From Parascedosporium putredinis (taxonomy: Eukaryota; Ascomycota; Sordariomycetes; Microascales; Microascaceae): 64,000 nt of DNA. Shown in pieces: positions 1 through 10,610 of the stretch (position 1 is its first letter; each line of letters starts with the position of its first letter). Under the pieces are notes generated by a model, which saw only the letters and a list, made by a program, of their open reading frames with translations, was not told the origin of the DNA and did not search any database. The translations under genes and the position numbers were made by a program. The stretch lies in contig CASHTG010000016.1 of NCBI GenBank assembly GCA_949357655.1, forward strand, positions 186,001-250,000, given 5' to 3'.

Positions 1-1501
1 ACAGCCGCGGTCGCGGGGACGCAGCCCAAGGTGCGGCGCCGTCGCCTCTTGTGCGGGCGTGGATGGCGCGCAGGCGCGAAGCAAAGAGGGAGCGGTCCGC
101 CGAGGCGTTGGAGAGCGCGCGGCAGAGGGCGAGGCCGCCCTTGAGGCGGTGGGGGTTGGCGGGGCTGGGATGGGTGTAGGGATGGACGCGGCACGCGGAG
201 AGGCATGTGACGAGGAAGGCCTCGACGTGGTCGCCGCGGGCGAGGTAGTAGGTTAGGCACGCCGTCAGTAAGGGCTGGGGCAGCATGGCCCAGAGGAGTC
301 CCGCACCAGGGGCGCGCAGACGTCGAACTGCTTTCGCAGGTGAGCGCGGTCGTCGGCGGCGGCGGGCTCCGGGAGGGCGTCGAGGGCCTCGTAAATGGTA
401 GACTGGAGCTTTGTGCCTTTCGTGGCAGAGCTGCTGGCGGTGGAGGGTCCCGAGAGGTCCGGGTCGTGGGTGATGGCGAAGGTGTTGGCCTTGGAGACGG
501 CAGAGGGGAGGAGGCGGGCGGCTTCATAGACGTTGAGGTCGGAGTGGCAGCGGGGGCATTTGCAGACGAAATGATACTTTTCCAGCTCCTGCCGGCGGTG
601 GGCGAGAGGGTATGAAGTATCTAGAGGGGGTAAAATGTTAGTGTGGTGAATACAAGGGGGAAAGTTAGAGGTGATTGTCGAGGAAACGCCGTACCAATGT
701 AAGAGATGGTGATCTCCTCGTCGGCGGCAATAGGCTGGTCCGCCACGAGGAGGGCGGTGCGGCCGTAAATGTGGGCGCTCGCGTTTGGAAGACACGAGTG
801 GTTCACCATGGCGAGACCGCCATCCAGGAACACGGCATCGTAGCCAATGTCAGGATCGTGGACGTTGAACATGTTTGTCAAGAGCTGCGTTCCGTATTAG
901 CCACGCTACATAAAAAACAGCTTGCTGTCTTACCTTGCACATGGCAACCGCAAACCTGCCCGCGACATCCCCCGCCAATCCACTCCCCTCGGCCCCGGCC
1001 CTCGCCGCGAGCACCCTAGCCATCTCCCCTGGACTTTGAGGTCCGCCCACGGCCCCGCGCCCGCGCTCCGAAACGCCGCCTCGTTGCCAACCAGCCCTCC
1101 TCCAACAGCAACCCAGGCATCCTTGCGCGCGGCGACCTGGATGAGGGCGCGCACGGGGGTCGGCAAAACCCGACCGGGGGCGCGGCGGCGAGGGCGGGGC
1201 ACTCGACCTTGTGGACGAGCTTCCAGGCGGCGCGCTGGCACGCCTTGGAACAGTACCTGGCCACGCGGCAGGCCGAGCACGGCAGGAGACTGAGCTGGCC
1301 GTCGCCCGGTAGGGAGGCGCGCAGGCAGTAGTGGCAGGTCGTGGCCGAGGCGGCGGCGGTGGGCACGGCGAGGATCGGGGAGGAGTAGGTGGCGAGGCGG
1401 GAGAGGGCCGGCGCCGGGCTGGTTGTGTGGAGGGACCGGCCCTTAGGGTCGGAGGGGCCGCCGCGGACGGCGAGGGATGGAGGGGCCGCTGGTGAGGACA
1501 T
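1..1501 (-). CDS. MYND-SET (SMYD-like) protein lysine methyltransferase, 3' end beyond the window
   Basis: Likely a lysine methyltransferase using S-adenosylmethionine. The start ATG at 1501 sits in CACCATG context. A MYND zinc finger occupies about residues 56-101 (CHYC, CSAC, YCSKAC, then H-x3-C). The split SET domain shows NHSCLPNA near 782-806, followed by ITISYI-D, and a post-SET CKCPRC near 550-570. Two introns fit: 885-933 and 621-694, both GT..AG, with clean joins. The C-terminal helical part (LLWAMLPQPLLTACLTYYLA) is still open at position 1. Three frame breaks (near 1185, 1035 and 305) are each repaired by one base in a C or G run, so I read them as sequencing errors. SMYD-type domain order is clear; the substrate (histone or other protein) cannot be told from sequence. 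Confidence 0.85.
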
Positions 1502-4500
1502 GGTGGGGTTCGGGGGTGTGTGTGAAGGAGGGGGGCCACACGCCCAAAAAAAAAAAAAAGAAAAAGAACAAGAAAAAAAGAATGTCGCGGGGAGGGCTTG
1601 TGGCTTGTGGTGTGGCGGGTTGTGGGTTGTGTGTGATGCCCACGATGTGGAAGCGAGGGGAAGGGGGGCTGAAAGAGCAAAGCCTGCAGAGCGAACGCTT
1701 TTTCTCCCTCTATTTTTGACTTTTGACCTGGGGAAAGGCACGAGTCGGGATTGTGCACCTTCGATCGAGTTCGTTAGGTCAGGTAGGAAGCAGGGCTTCA
1801 GCTGTTGGTGCAGGTCTGCGGCGCAGGGCAGCAAGGACCCCGAAAGGCCGGGTGCTGTCAATTGATCCGTTTCCACTTTAAAGATGCGATAACGTCAGCG
1901 AGGGGCTCTACGCAACGTCCGTTTCTCCCTCGGTGGCACGAGTCTTAGTTTGGCCTCTTTGCGTTGGCTCCTCGGCAGAGGCCTCGCGGACCTTTTGTTT
2001 TTCCCATTCTGTCTCTCTTCGTCTTAATGGCATCTTCTACTTCCTACCCTACCGTTCCTGCCGTTGGCGAAGGGGTGAGGTTGGGAAGCGTAGTGGAAGT
2101 ATATCGTGGCCTGGTTCTATCCCCACTGAAGAGTCGCTAGGAAGCTGCGTCGCACGAACTGGACCTCTCCCCATCTCCCAACACGAGCATTGAACTAATA
2201 ACATTAGCGTGCCTTTCGGAGTTGGCGATTTCCAACAAACTTCAAAATATTGAAGACAAAACAGCATCGGGCAACAAAAAGAGAAAGGGCGGCTTTTCGC
2301 CTCCTCCAACCCCTCTTGCCCTCCTTGCCTTCCAAGCTCGCCCGCACCCACGACTTTTCGTGGTCGGGGTTCTGGAATGTAGTCCCACATCCGCCACAAG
2401 TGGCACGTCAACCCCATCCAAGACAGATGCGAAGCCAAGACAGGTTTTACGCGTCACCTCACTGGCGATTGGGCATGAGGCCGAGATGGTGGCGGAGGTG
2501 CGTCCGCTTGTTGGCAGGCAGCCAACAGAATCTCGTCTGCCATCATCCTTCGATGTCAGTTTTCTCGAGACAATTGGAGAAGAAAGACAAAAGAAGAAGA
2601 AGAGGGAAGAGAAGGCTCCACCAGACCTCGCGTTTGTCGTCACTCCCACACCACCGGCTAGCCTGACTGAAAAGAGGTATATTGCCTATACTTGCACCTT
2701 GCACTAGAGGTAGGAGATATTCTTAGGGAAGCGATCAAGAAAGAGAGAGAAGTAAGAGCCCCACCTATGTTACCATTAGTGGCTGAAGGCTGAGGCTGAG
2801 CTCGGGGCATCGTGGAAATGGTTTTCTTTGCGGCTGAGGCGAGTGGTGTGTGTCAAAGCTTCAACGAAGGTGCCTCTCCTTTCAGAAGCTGAAAATGCAA
2901 GAGTGAAAGCTAGTGCAGGGATTGGGCTCCAAGAGGAGACCGGGCGGGGGCCGATTGATTGACCCGATACTCCTCCCTGATCAGCGGTGATAGGCACAAG
3001 GCACACGAAAGAACCATGGATCTGAGAACATGAGCTCCCACTCTTGCCACACGCGCACACACGCACACACACACTCTCTCTCTCTTCGCCCTGCCCATTT
3101 GCACATCTAACCCTCTCATTCAAGAGCCTGCCACTGCCTTCACGAGTACCGAGGTACAAAGGTCTTCTTGCCCTTTGCGGGAGATGAGCAAAGTCGTCGT
3201 TTCACAATGAGAGGCTTGCCAACGGTCAAGGATCTAGAACCAAGAAGTTTGGCCATGCGGATCGGGTATGGCTCAGGACTGGCGGCCCCGAGCTCACCCA
3301 TCTGTCTCCAGGTTTGTTGGTGTGAGACAAGATTGAGGGTGTACTACACTAGGTTCAATGGGTCTTGGGATAATGATACCAATTGAAGCCAACAAATTCG
3401 AGAAAAGCACAATCTGACCTTCAAACACTAGCGCTTTCGTTGGTTCCGGGCAATCGCGGAATATTGAGATCGCGCAGAGATTCTGCAAAGGATACCATCA
3501 AGAATATACCGACTAGTTCGATGTGCTCTTGGCGAGATATACCATGGCAGACCCCACGCTCAACATTGAGACTAGAGCAAAAAGTACCATTGAACCTGAA
3601 GGGGATCAACAGTGCGTGCCCTTGCACGATGCCTTCAACATGAAGCCGCTAATAAAACAGGGGGAAATTGGGATGGGATCGATTGCTGACGGCTCATGGC
3701 AACCGGCATGGGAGCCGGGTACATTGTGCTCCCTCCCCCTGTACACCCTAAAATTACCTTTCGGTCATCACAGAGTCCAGAGTATCTTCGTCTTTCTAGC
3801 TCGCCCCTTCAACGACTTGTCCACGGCCCGCTTAGAGCGGAAGCGCAAACAGCTGATCCCAGAATCCCCTCATCAATTCCTTTCTCTGCGAATCGTCTGG
3901 TTGGAATTGGCCCACGAGTTACATCCATCCATCCGCCCACTTTTCTGCCTCCTGAGGGTAGCTTTGCCCGAAATCCTTCCGATTCTTCATTTTAGCATGG
4001 CCTGGTCAAAATCGGGAATCCGGCCTCAGGGAAGCAGGTGGCAGGGAAGGCTTGATTTGGCGCGATCGAGCGCTCGACTTTTTCTGAGCTGTCCCCCGTT
4101 TCTGGCTCTCTCCGTTGTTGACGGGTCGGCCGCCATTTCGGATCAAGTTGATCGTCTACCCCAAACCAACGTTGCCTTGTCCTTATTTGTTCGGCTGTGT
4201 GCACTGTGGGGAAGGGTCTTTTTTTATGTTTCCTGAAGGGGGAACAGGGCTGAGCAAACGCCGAGCGAGCCTGTGATCGCATCCATCGTCATCCCGTAGG
4301 ACAGAAATAGACTCCCGGAGGGGGCAGAGGGCTTGGAATCCTATGAGACAAAGTCCTTGGTGCAGTCAGTCGTGCATCTTGCAGCCTGTCTAGGGCATTG
4401 TGGAGGACCTCTTCAACGAAGCGACATCTATGAATGCACCACATGGCGGCGAAATAGACTTTTAGTAGTTGTGAATTCGGTGGTTTAAAATGGCCTCACC

Positions 4501-7363
4501 AATGGGTTTCTATTCCCAGTTCGGCCGAGGGGGTATTTTTTCTTTTCTTTTTTAACACCCGGGGAGAGAGATTGGGTGGTGGGAGCACTGGACGGTTCTG
4601 CGAAGCATAAAACTGGGAGATACGCATTGATCAACCGCATCCACCCACCGATTCTGTGCTGGCAGGACCTTTTTTCACCCTGCGCTTTTGAAACGGAAAA
4701 AAGGGAAGAGAAAAAAAAAAAAAAGGACTTGAGCCCTACAGCACAGCCCCAGGTCGGGCTGGGAGAGCGGTGCCGAACTCCTCCGTCATGGGGCTGGCCC
4801 CCAGCGATCAACTGGTTGCTAAGAATAAATCCACGACCCGTTGTGGCAGGGCCGACTAGTTCCATTGATCGGAGAAGATCTATTGTTCTCACTCACGTTC
4901 ACTAATGATACAAGTGCTTGGATGAGCGACGGCATGTCAGACCTGGCCGTCATCATCTCTCCTTGTATCATAGGTCGAGTGCCGAGAATGGAATGGGATC
5001 TGTGAGTGAGGGTTGTGTCTCTCCCGTCCCCCGGCTTCTTCGGGACAGACCAGAACCAGAAATGGAGGGACCTTCAGGACATTACATAGCGTAATGTTAC
5101 AAGTACGTGTGTGTGGCAATAATAAGACGAGGTCCGAAGTAGCTTGAGGTATGTGGGGAGAGGGGGAAGGAAATGATGGGGGTTATGGATCGCCCCGTGA
5201 GGAAAGAAGAATTGGGAACGCGAAAAACGAGCGGAAGGAAAGACGCGGACCATTGACGAGGCTTGATGCTCCCCTCCGAAAAGTTCAAACGTTGGCTGCC
5301 TCTTTGGCGTCGTCCATCACATCAAAGAAAATGGACCTCCTCCACATCACATCGAAATTGATCCCAACATACATGGAACAACCAGGAGCTGTCAAGGGCG
5401 AGGGTTTTATGGGTCAGGTCAAGCCACAGTCTCGACTCCATCTGCATCAATCGCAATGGTGACTTGAAACAGTCATAGGGCTCTCCTGTACTCCAGTAGC
5501 CTTCAATAGTTGCTCTCAGCCCGAAATGCCGCGTGTGGAGTGTGGCACATGGTTTTCCTTTTTGCCAGTACTTGTAATAGTGTGAAAAACGGACCCAGCA
5601 AGTGACTTGAATTCCGCGACTCGCACACCTTGCCTATTCTTGTTGTTGTAGTCTTCATCGCGACCCTCGGAAAATTAAGATGAACGGCTCAAATGGATGG
5701 ATAGGGAACATGCAAGATTGCAATCAGAAAAGGACGTCAAGTTTCCCCATTTTCAACTTGTCAGTTCTCTCAACCTCTGTCTCCTTGGTAGGAAGTATAA
5801 TCGATACCCTCGGAAGAAAGAAGTGATAACAAGTCGAAACGAGTTGACTGGCATCCAGGTCTTACTGTGGATGATTCTGACATTTGAGACTAGCCGATCT
5901 CAAGACCATGCGTTCCATGCCTGATTGGGCAAGTGGCGACAGGGAAAAAGGGGCGGTTGATCCCCTGGGCGGAGAGCGCCACTGTACCTGCGGCGGTGTT
6001 GCTCTCATTCCTTTTCTTCTTGATGATATCTTCCCTTTTTCGTTACTTTCATTATTTATAATCATTAGTTTGAATGGTTTTTGACAGAGGATGGAATCCA
6101 CTACCTCCTTGAACGAATACGCGTACTCTACGAGAGTGGCCAAGGGAGGTGAAGCAGGCACGACACGAGAAAGAAATCGAGGAATTTGATGCTGGATCAA
6201 TTGATGAGAGTGAGTGTGGGGGAAAGAGCTAACCAGTACTTGTAAATTGCCTTCGAGAATAGGGTATCCCCGCACAGTGCTGATATCCTCTCCTCTGCGC
6301 TCCATTTTCCGACCTCTTCAATGTTCCCTTTTCATTCCTCGCGTTATTAGGACTTTGGACCTCGAGGATGCTGCAGGTACCAAACGCCTGCCTCTCCCCC
6401 AGCATGATGCATCTTGGCGTTGTTTTCGGCCGGAAGCACCGCTGCTGAGCAAGCGAAAGGGATGAAGCCCGCCACCCACCAACAAGTGTCGTTGCTTGCT
6501 GGTTTCCCCTTTCATTCCTGGTTCATGCTTTTGGTGATCAACATTCGTCAGGTGTCAATCATCTGCAAGGACGGCTGTCCCGTCCTCGAGTCGCGAAGAA
6601 AAAGGTCCAAGTCCTAGGGTTGCCCCTCTCTCTCTCGCTATCCAGGTCCTGCTCAAAGCCCTGGGAAGGATGGGTAGATCTTGACCCGGCATGAAGGAAA
6701 ACGAACAAGCCGTCCATGGCCGCTGACCGGAGCGAAGAAAGGAACACCTTGACGTGGTGCCCGAGGTGCCCGAACGACCCGGGCACTTTACGAAGGCTAT
6801 TACACTCTATGTTTTGATGCACAGCACTGGCAAAATGCAATGCCACGGCCGTTGAGAATTTGTCGCTCAAGCCGGGACGAAAAGAAAGAAAAAAAAAAAA
6901 AAAGGGAAAGACAAGCATGAACCAGAGACTGCAAGAAAGCGGCAGGGAGGCGAAGCTGGGTTGCTATGCTATGCTTAGCAGGTCCAGCTTAGCCCCCATC
7001 TCTCAACTCTCATCGCCCGTTCACACACTACGGTTACATAGGAACCGTGGGCGAAGCAGCATCTCACCAGCACATCTCTACCATTCTCGTACCTATTCCG
7101 TGTAACTGGCGCAAAAGGTACTTGTACAATCCTCTCAGCCGACCCTTGTTCGGAAGGAAGGGGACCCTCTCTCCACACGATTACACTCCCCGACCCATTT
7201 CGCCCTCCTTCCTTCCTTTGCATCCACACCCCCTGCAAGCTCCTTGAGGCAAAGGTCTTGGCTTGGACCCAGAATGCCAAGGGCCCAATGTTCCGTGCTT
7301 AGCTTCGCTTCGCCTTCCTTTCCCCAGTGGATGATTGCATGTGTCTAGAAGTGTCAAGGGCAG
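1502..7363. other. Long intergenic region, no supported gene
   Basis: This 5.8-kb stretch has only short or overlapping open frames on both strands and no recognisable domain. The longest open frame (3523-4236, plus, 237 codons) has no family features. There are A runs near 1546-1585, 4706-4724 and 6890-6903 and a CA/CT repeat near 3055-3085. It includes the upstream regions of the MYND-SET gene and of the secreted protein at 7674. Confidence 0.6.
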
Positions 7364-7408
7364 GAAAAAAAGAAAAAGAAAAAGAAAAAGAAAAAAAGAA
7401 GAAAAAAA
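7364..7408 (+). repeat. A-rich (AAAAAG)n tract
   Basis: An adenine tract with regularly spaced G residues lies about 60 bp upstream of a TATA box. Poly(dA)-type tracts exclude nucleosomes and are common in strong fungal promoters; a promoter role here is inference. Confidence 0.6.
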
Positions 7409-7467
7409 CACCTAGCACCACGCAAAGGGTGCTATCCACCCTCAGCCGTTCGTTTGTTTCGTCGTCG

Positions 7468-7474
7468 TATAAAA
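7468..7474 (+). promoter_or_regulatory. TATA box of the secreted surface-protein gene
   Basis: TATAAAA lies about 200 bp upstream of the ATG at 7674 and is followed by a CT- and CA-rich leader ending in CGCAAACATG. The A-rich tract, TATA box, pyrimidine-rich leader and A-rich start context are typical of strongly expressed fungal genes. Confidence 0.6.
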
Positions 7475-7673
7475 GGGGCAAGAGCTCCACCCCTTCCCAA
7501 GCTCCCTCCATCGTCTTCTTTGCTTCCCATCTTCCATACCAACTCAATTCGCTTTTCTTCTTGATACCCATCTCAGTTCCAGGTTCTATTCTTCGTATCT
7601 GCTTTAATAACGCAACCACACACAACAACACATCCTTTCTCACTCTCTTCCACACACACACAACACCGCAAAC

Positions 7674-8405
7674 ATGTACGCCAAGGCTCTTCTCATCTCC
7701 TCTTTCGCGGCCTCCGCCCTCGCCGTTGCCGCCCCCGCCATCACTGCCGCCCCTGCCCGCCGTGATGTTGGCGACACCCTCGGCAACCTCGGCGACAACA
7801 TCGATGACTTGATCGCCGACGCCACCCAGGCTGCCGGTAACGCCGGCGACAACATTGGCGACATCGTCAGCAGGATTGGCTCCGGCGCCAGCGACATCCT
7901 CGGCGACATTGGCACCGGTCTCGGCAACATTGGCACGAACCTCGGCGAGTTCGCCACCTGCGCCAGCGCCGGTCTTGCCATCATCACCTCTCTCCCCAAG
8001 GCCCCCGAGGGCGTCCTCGAGGCCGTCGCCTCGGCCGCCGTCACCGCCAAGCCCACCGACAACTGCTACGGCACCGTCATCCCCTCTTCTCTCCAGAGCG
8101 CCTACTCGTCGTACGAGACCGAGCTTGCCTCATGGTACGCCAAGAACAGCGACCGCGTCTCCTCCCTCATCTCGGTCTGCCCCACCATCGCTGCCGAGTA
8201 CTCTGGCGCCATTGATGATGCCGTCCCCTGCGCTACCGCCGTTGCTGCCGTCGGTGGCTCCGAATCCGGCTCTGGCTCTGGCTCTGGCTCCGGTTCCGGT
8301 TCCGGTAACGGCGACGCTGGCGGTGCTGCTTCCTCCATCCGCGTCACTGGTGCCGTTGCCGCCATCGCCGCCGGTGCCATCGGCGCTGTTGCCTTCCTTC
8401 TTTAA
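7674..8405 (+). CDS. Secreted, probably GPI-anchored, Ala/Gly-rich cell-surface protein (243 aa)
   Basis: An intronless, frame-intact gene. Residues 1-20 form a signal peptide (positive start, then a hydrophobic stretch). A possible dibasic processing site, ARRDVG, follows at about residues 28-33. Residues 31-95 are an amphipathic Gly/Asp/Ile repeat with recurring GDNI, LGNL and IGDI blocks. A central part with four cysteines (ATCAS, DNCYG, VCPT, PCAT) follows. Near residues 197-211 there is a (GS)n linker, then a small-residue site and a hydrophobic C-terminus (AVAAIAAGAIGAVAFLL), the pattern of a GPI-attachment signal. Heavy use of C-ending codons suggests high expression. I do not recognise a named family. 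A structural wall or surface-coat role is inference. The next gene is convergent, 1.2 kb away. Confidence 0.85.
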   Translation: MYAKALLISSFAASALAVAAPAITAAPARRDVGDTLGNLGDNIDDLIADATQAAGNAGDNIGDIVSRIGSGASDILGDIGTGLGNIGTNLGEFATCASAGLAIITSLPKAPEGVLEAVASAAVTAKPTDNCYGTVIPSSLQSAYSSYETELASWYAKNSDRVSSLISVCPTIAAEYSGAIDDAVPCATAVAAVGGSESGSGSGSGSGSGSGNGDAGGAASSIRVTGAVAAIAAGAIGAVAFLL

Positions 8406-9580
8406 ATACCCTACAGGGTATTCTCGGGCTTCGTCGAGGTAATCCTAGGGATGGAGAGGAAGCTGAAAATGGAGAAGGGGCGCCGAGCATCAAGCTCGGG
8501 TGCCCGCTATCGATAGACGCGACAGAAGCGCGTCTTTTACGTTAATGTCGGGACATTTTTTCTTATCCATTGCACATCAACGGCATGGCTTCACTGCGAC
8601 AGGTGCTTTGCTTTTTTATATCATTTTTTTTTTTTTATCTTTTTCAAACGGATCGGGTTTCTCTGTATGTGAGAATTAGATGAAGCTCTGCGAAGCGAGT
8701 TGGGCATCCTTTTATACCAAAGATACACACACTTAAGACTTGAGTTTTCCCTACCCTTTTTCAAAGCAAGGAAGAGGGAGGGTAGCAAAACCAATTACAA
8801 AAAAATTCAATGACAGCAACTTTGAATTGCTTGATCAAAAAAGAATCCGCCTTGTCTTGTTTTCGTGGTGCTTGTGACAATTGTATTTGCCGACTTTGTA
8901 TTTTGCTACTACTACCCCTTCGACTTACACCCGAATCGCACTAGTTTTTAATGCCCCAGCTCGAGGAAACATTGCCATTGATTACATCTCTCTACCGCCC
9001 CCAGATGGGAGATTCATCTCTTTTATTGCCTTTTCATTTCAAGTAGATCGCCCATGCCTTTTCTACTTCCTCAGGTTCAATCCTCCTTTCAAGAGTGAGA
9101 GGAGAACAAGGCATCCATCTCACCGTTCTACTACCGCGGCGTGGCGAGCATCTATGCATCCCGATTTGATATCAACTCCTTCCCTTCAATGACCCTACTA
9201 CTCCTTTTCTCCTTTTTACTATTACTTAAGTCCCAGCCCTTGTCGCGGTTTATTGATTGTATATTGCAAGTCTAGTTTGTATGTTTATACCTACTCACTG
9301 TATTATTAGATGCGACAAAGATCGCCCGCCTCTCCACGATGCCGAAAACGCCAGCCAAAAGTCCCTTCAAGTGTTGATGAGTTACATGGATTCATCCATT
9401 GATCAAAAACTCCATTCGCTTACGCACATGATGCCCCCTGGGCCAGCCCCCCTTATCACCTTATTAAAGATCCATTACCGTGATTTGGCCATCCTAGAAC
9501 AAGAAAAGAAAATGCTCCAAAAAGAAGAAAAGATAGAATGAGGTGAGGTCGAAAGCGTGGGTGGAGTGGACGTAGTTGAT
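8406..9580. other. Intergenic region between convergent genes
   Basis: This region contains the 3' flank of the secreted protein (T runs near 8617-8640) and the 3' flank of the SGNH-like gene. Short open frames only; no recognisable domain. Confidence 0.6.
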
Positions 9581-10610
9581 TTACAACATCGTCAACGTAG
9601 CAGCAATCGCTAGCCCCGCAGCTCCGAGAAGTCGAGGCCAGCCCACGTGCGGCGGCACTGTTGGCCGCGTCGTCGCCGGCGCTGTTGTTCCCGCTTCCCT
9701 TTTCCATTTCAGCCGTCGTGGACCCATCACCCGCGCCGGGCTGGTTTCCCGTCCCGGTACTGTTGCCACCGCTGCTATCGTCGTCGCCGCTAGGCTCCGG
9801 TAGCTCCTCGGGAGGCTCGAGCCACCCGCGAGAGGCGGCGTCCTTGATACCAGCAAAGAGAAGGGTTGCCATTTTGGTGTATCCATCTTCGGAAGGGAAG
9901 TAGGCGGTCTCGCTCGCACCCGCGCCCGCATCTCCCTCGGCGCTGCCGTCGTCCTCCCCACGGCCACGGCATCGGTGAGGTCCTCAGGCGTCACGCCGCC
10001 CTCCTCGGCGCGGAAATCGACGAGGACGACCTTGCGCGATGCGGCCTGCTGCTGGGCCACGAGCTCGGTAATCTGGGCGTTGATCTCGAGTAAGCAGGCT
10101 TCCAGGTCCGCGTCGTGGCCGTCGCTTCCCTCGGCGGGCGTGGCCGGCGGGAGAGTGGTTAGCACAGCGGTGGCGAATATGCTCGTCCACGTAGTCTTGA
10201 GGAGGCCGAGCAGGGCGGCCGAGGAGTTGGACACGTCAGCGCCGCGACGGCAGTCGTTGGTGCCAACGTTGATGATGACGAGATTAGGCTTGAAGGAGGG
10301 CACGGCGGCGTCGGCAGCGGTCTGGACGTCGGCAATCGTCGTGACACCCACGTCGGCGGAAGCTTCGACTTGGTTATCGGAGCCGAGATCCGGCGACGTT
10401 CCGGAGGTGGAACTACCGACGTAGTCGACAGGGTTCCCGTCGGCGACTAGGAGGGCGCGGAGGGCTGCACGGTAGCTGTCTGGGTTGCTGGGAGTGCCGT
10501 GCGTAAGGGCGTCCCCGAGCGGGAGGACACGGAGGGAGACATCGCCACCAATGAGGAGATGGCGGGTATTGAAATGTCGGCGAGGTCTCTAGGCTCACTC
10601 GGAAGGGCAG
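9581..10610 (-). CDS. SGNH-hydrolase-fold (CE3/GDSL-like) secreted protein with degenerate catalytic triad; first exon not resolved
   Basis: The fold is that of the CE3-like SGNH esterases of fungi. Block I reads LRVLPLGDALTHG (about 10508-10530), where the family has GDS; block III is intact (VIINVGTNDC). The block V region reads TAYFPSEDGYTKMA where the family has D-x2-H-P-x3-GY, so His is Phe and no equivalent Asp is evident. Downstream is a Ser/Gly/Asp-rich linker. In another frame a hydrophobic tail (LLGAAGLAIAATLTML, stop at 9581) resembles a GPI signal. Exon 2 starts at 10610 after CTCGCAG; the signal-peptide exon upstream could not be placed. Frame breaks near 10570 (T run) and 9955 (G run) are repaired by one base each; the last switch near 9640 needs two. 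It may be a non-catalytic carbohydrate-binding relative; function unknown. Confidence 0.75.

Noticed and set aside
3523..4236. A 237-codon open frame in the first intergenic region
   Set aside because: No domain, signal or coding composition; the product looks like random translation.
9575..10600. Long plus-strand open frames opposite the SGNH-like gene
   Set aside because: They are antisense to conserved SGNH blocks and result from high GC at third codon positions.
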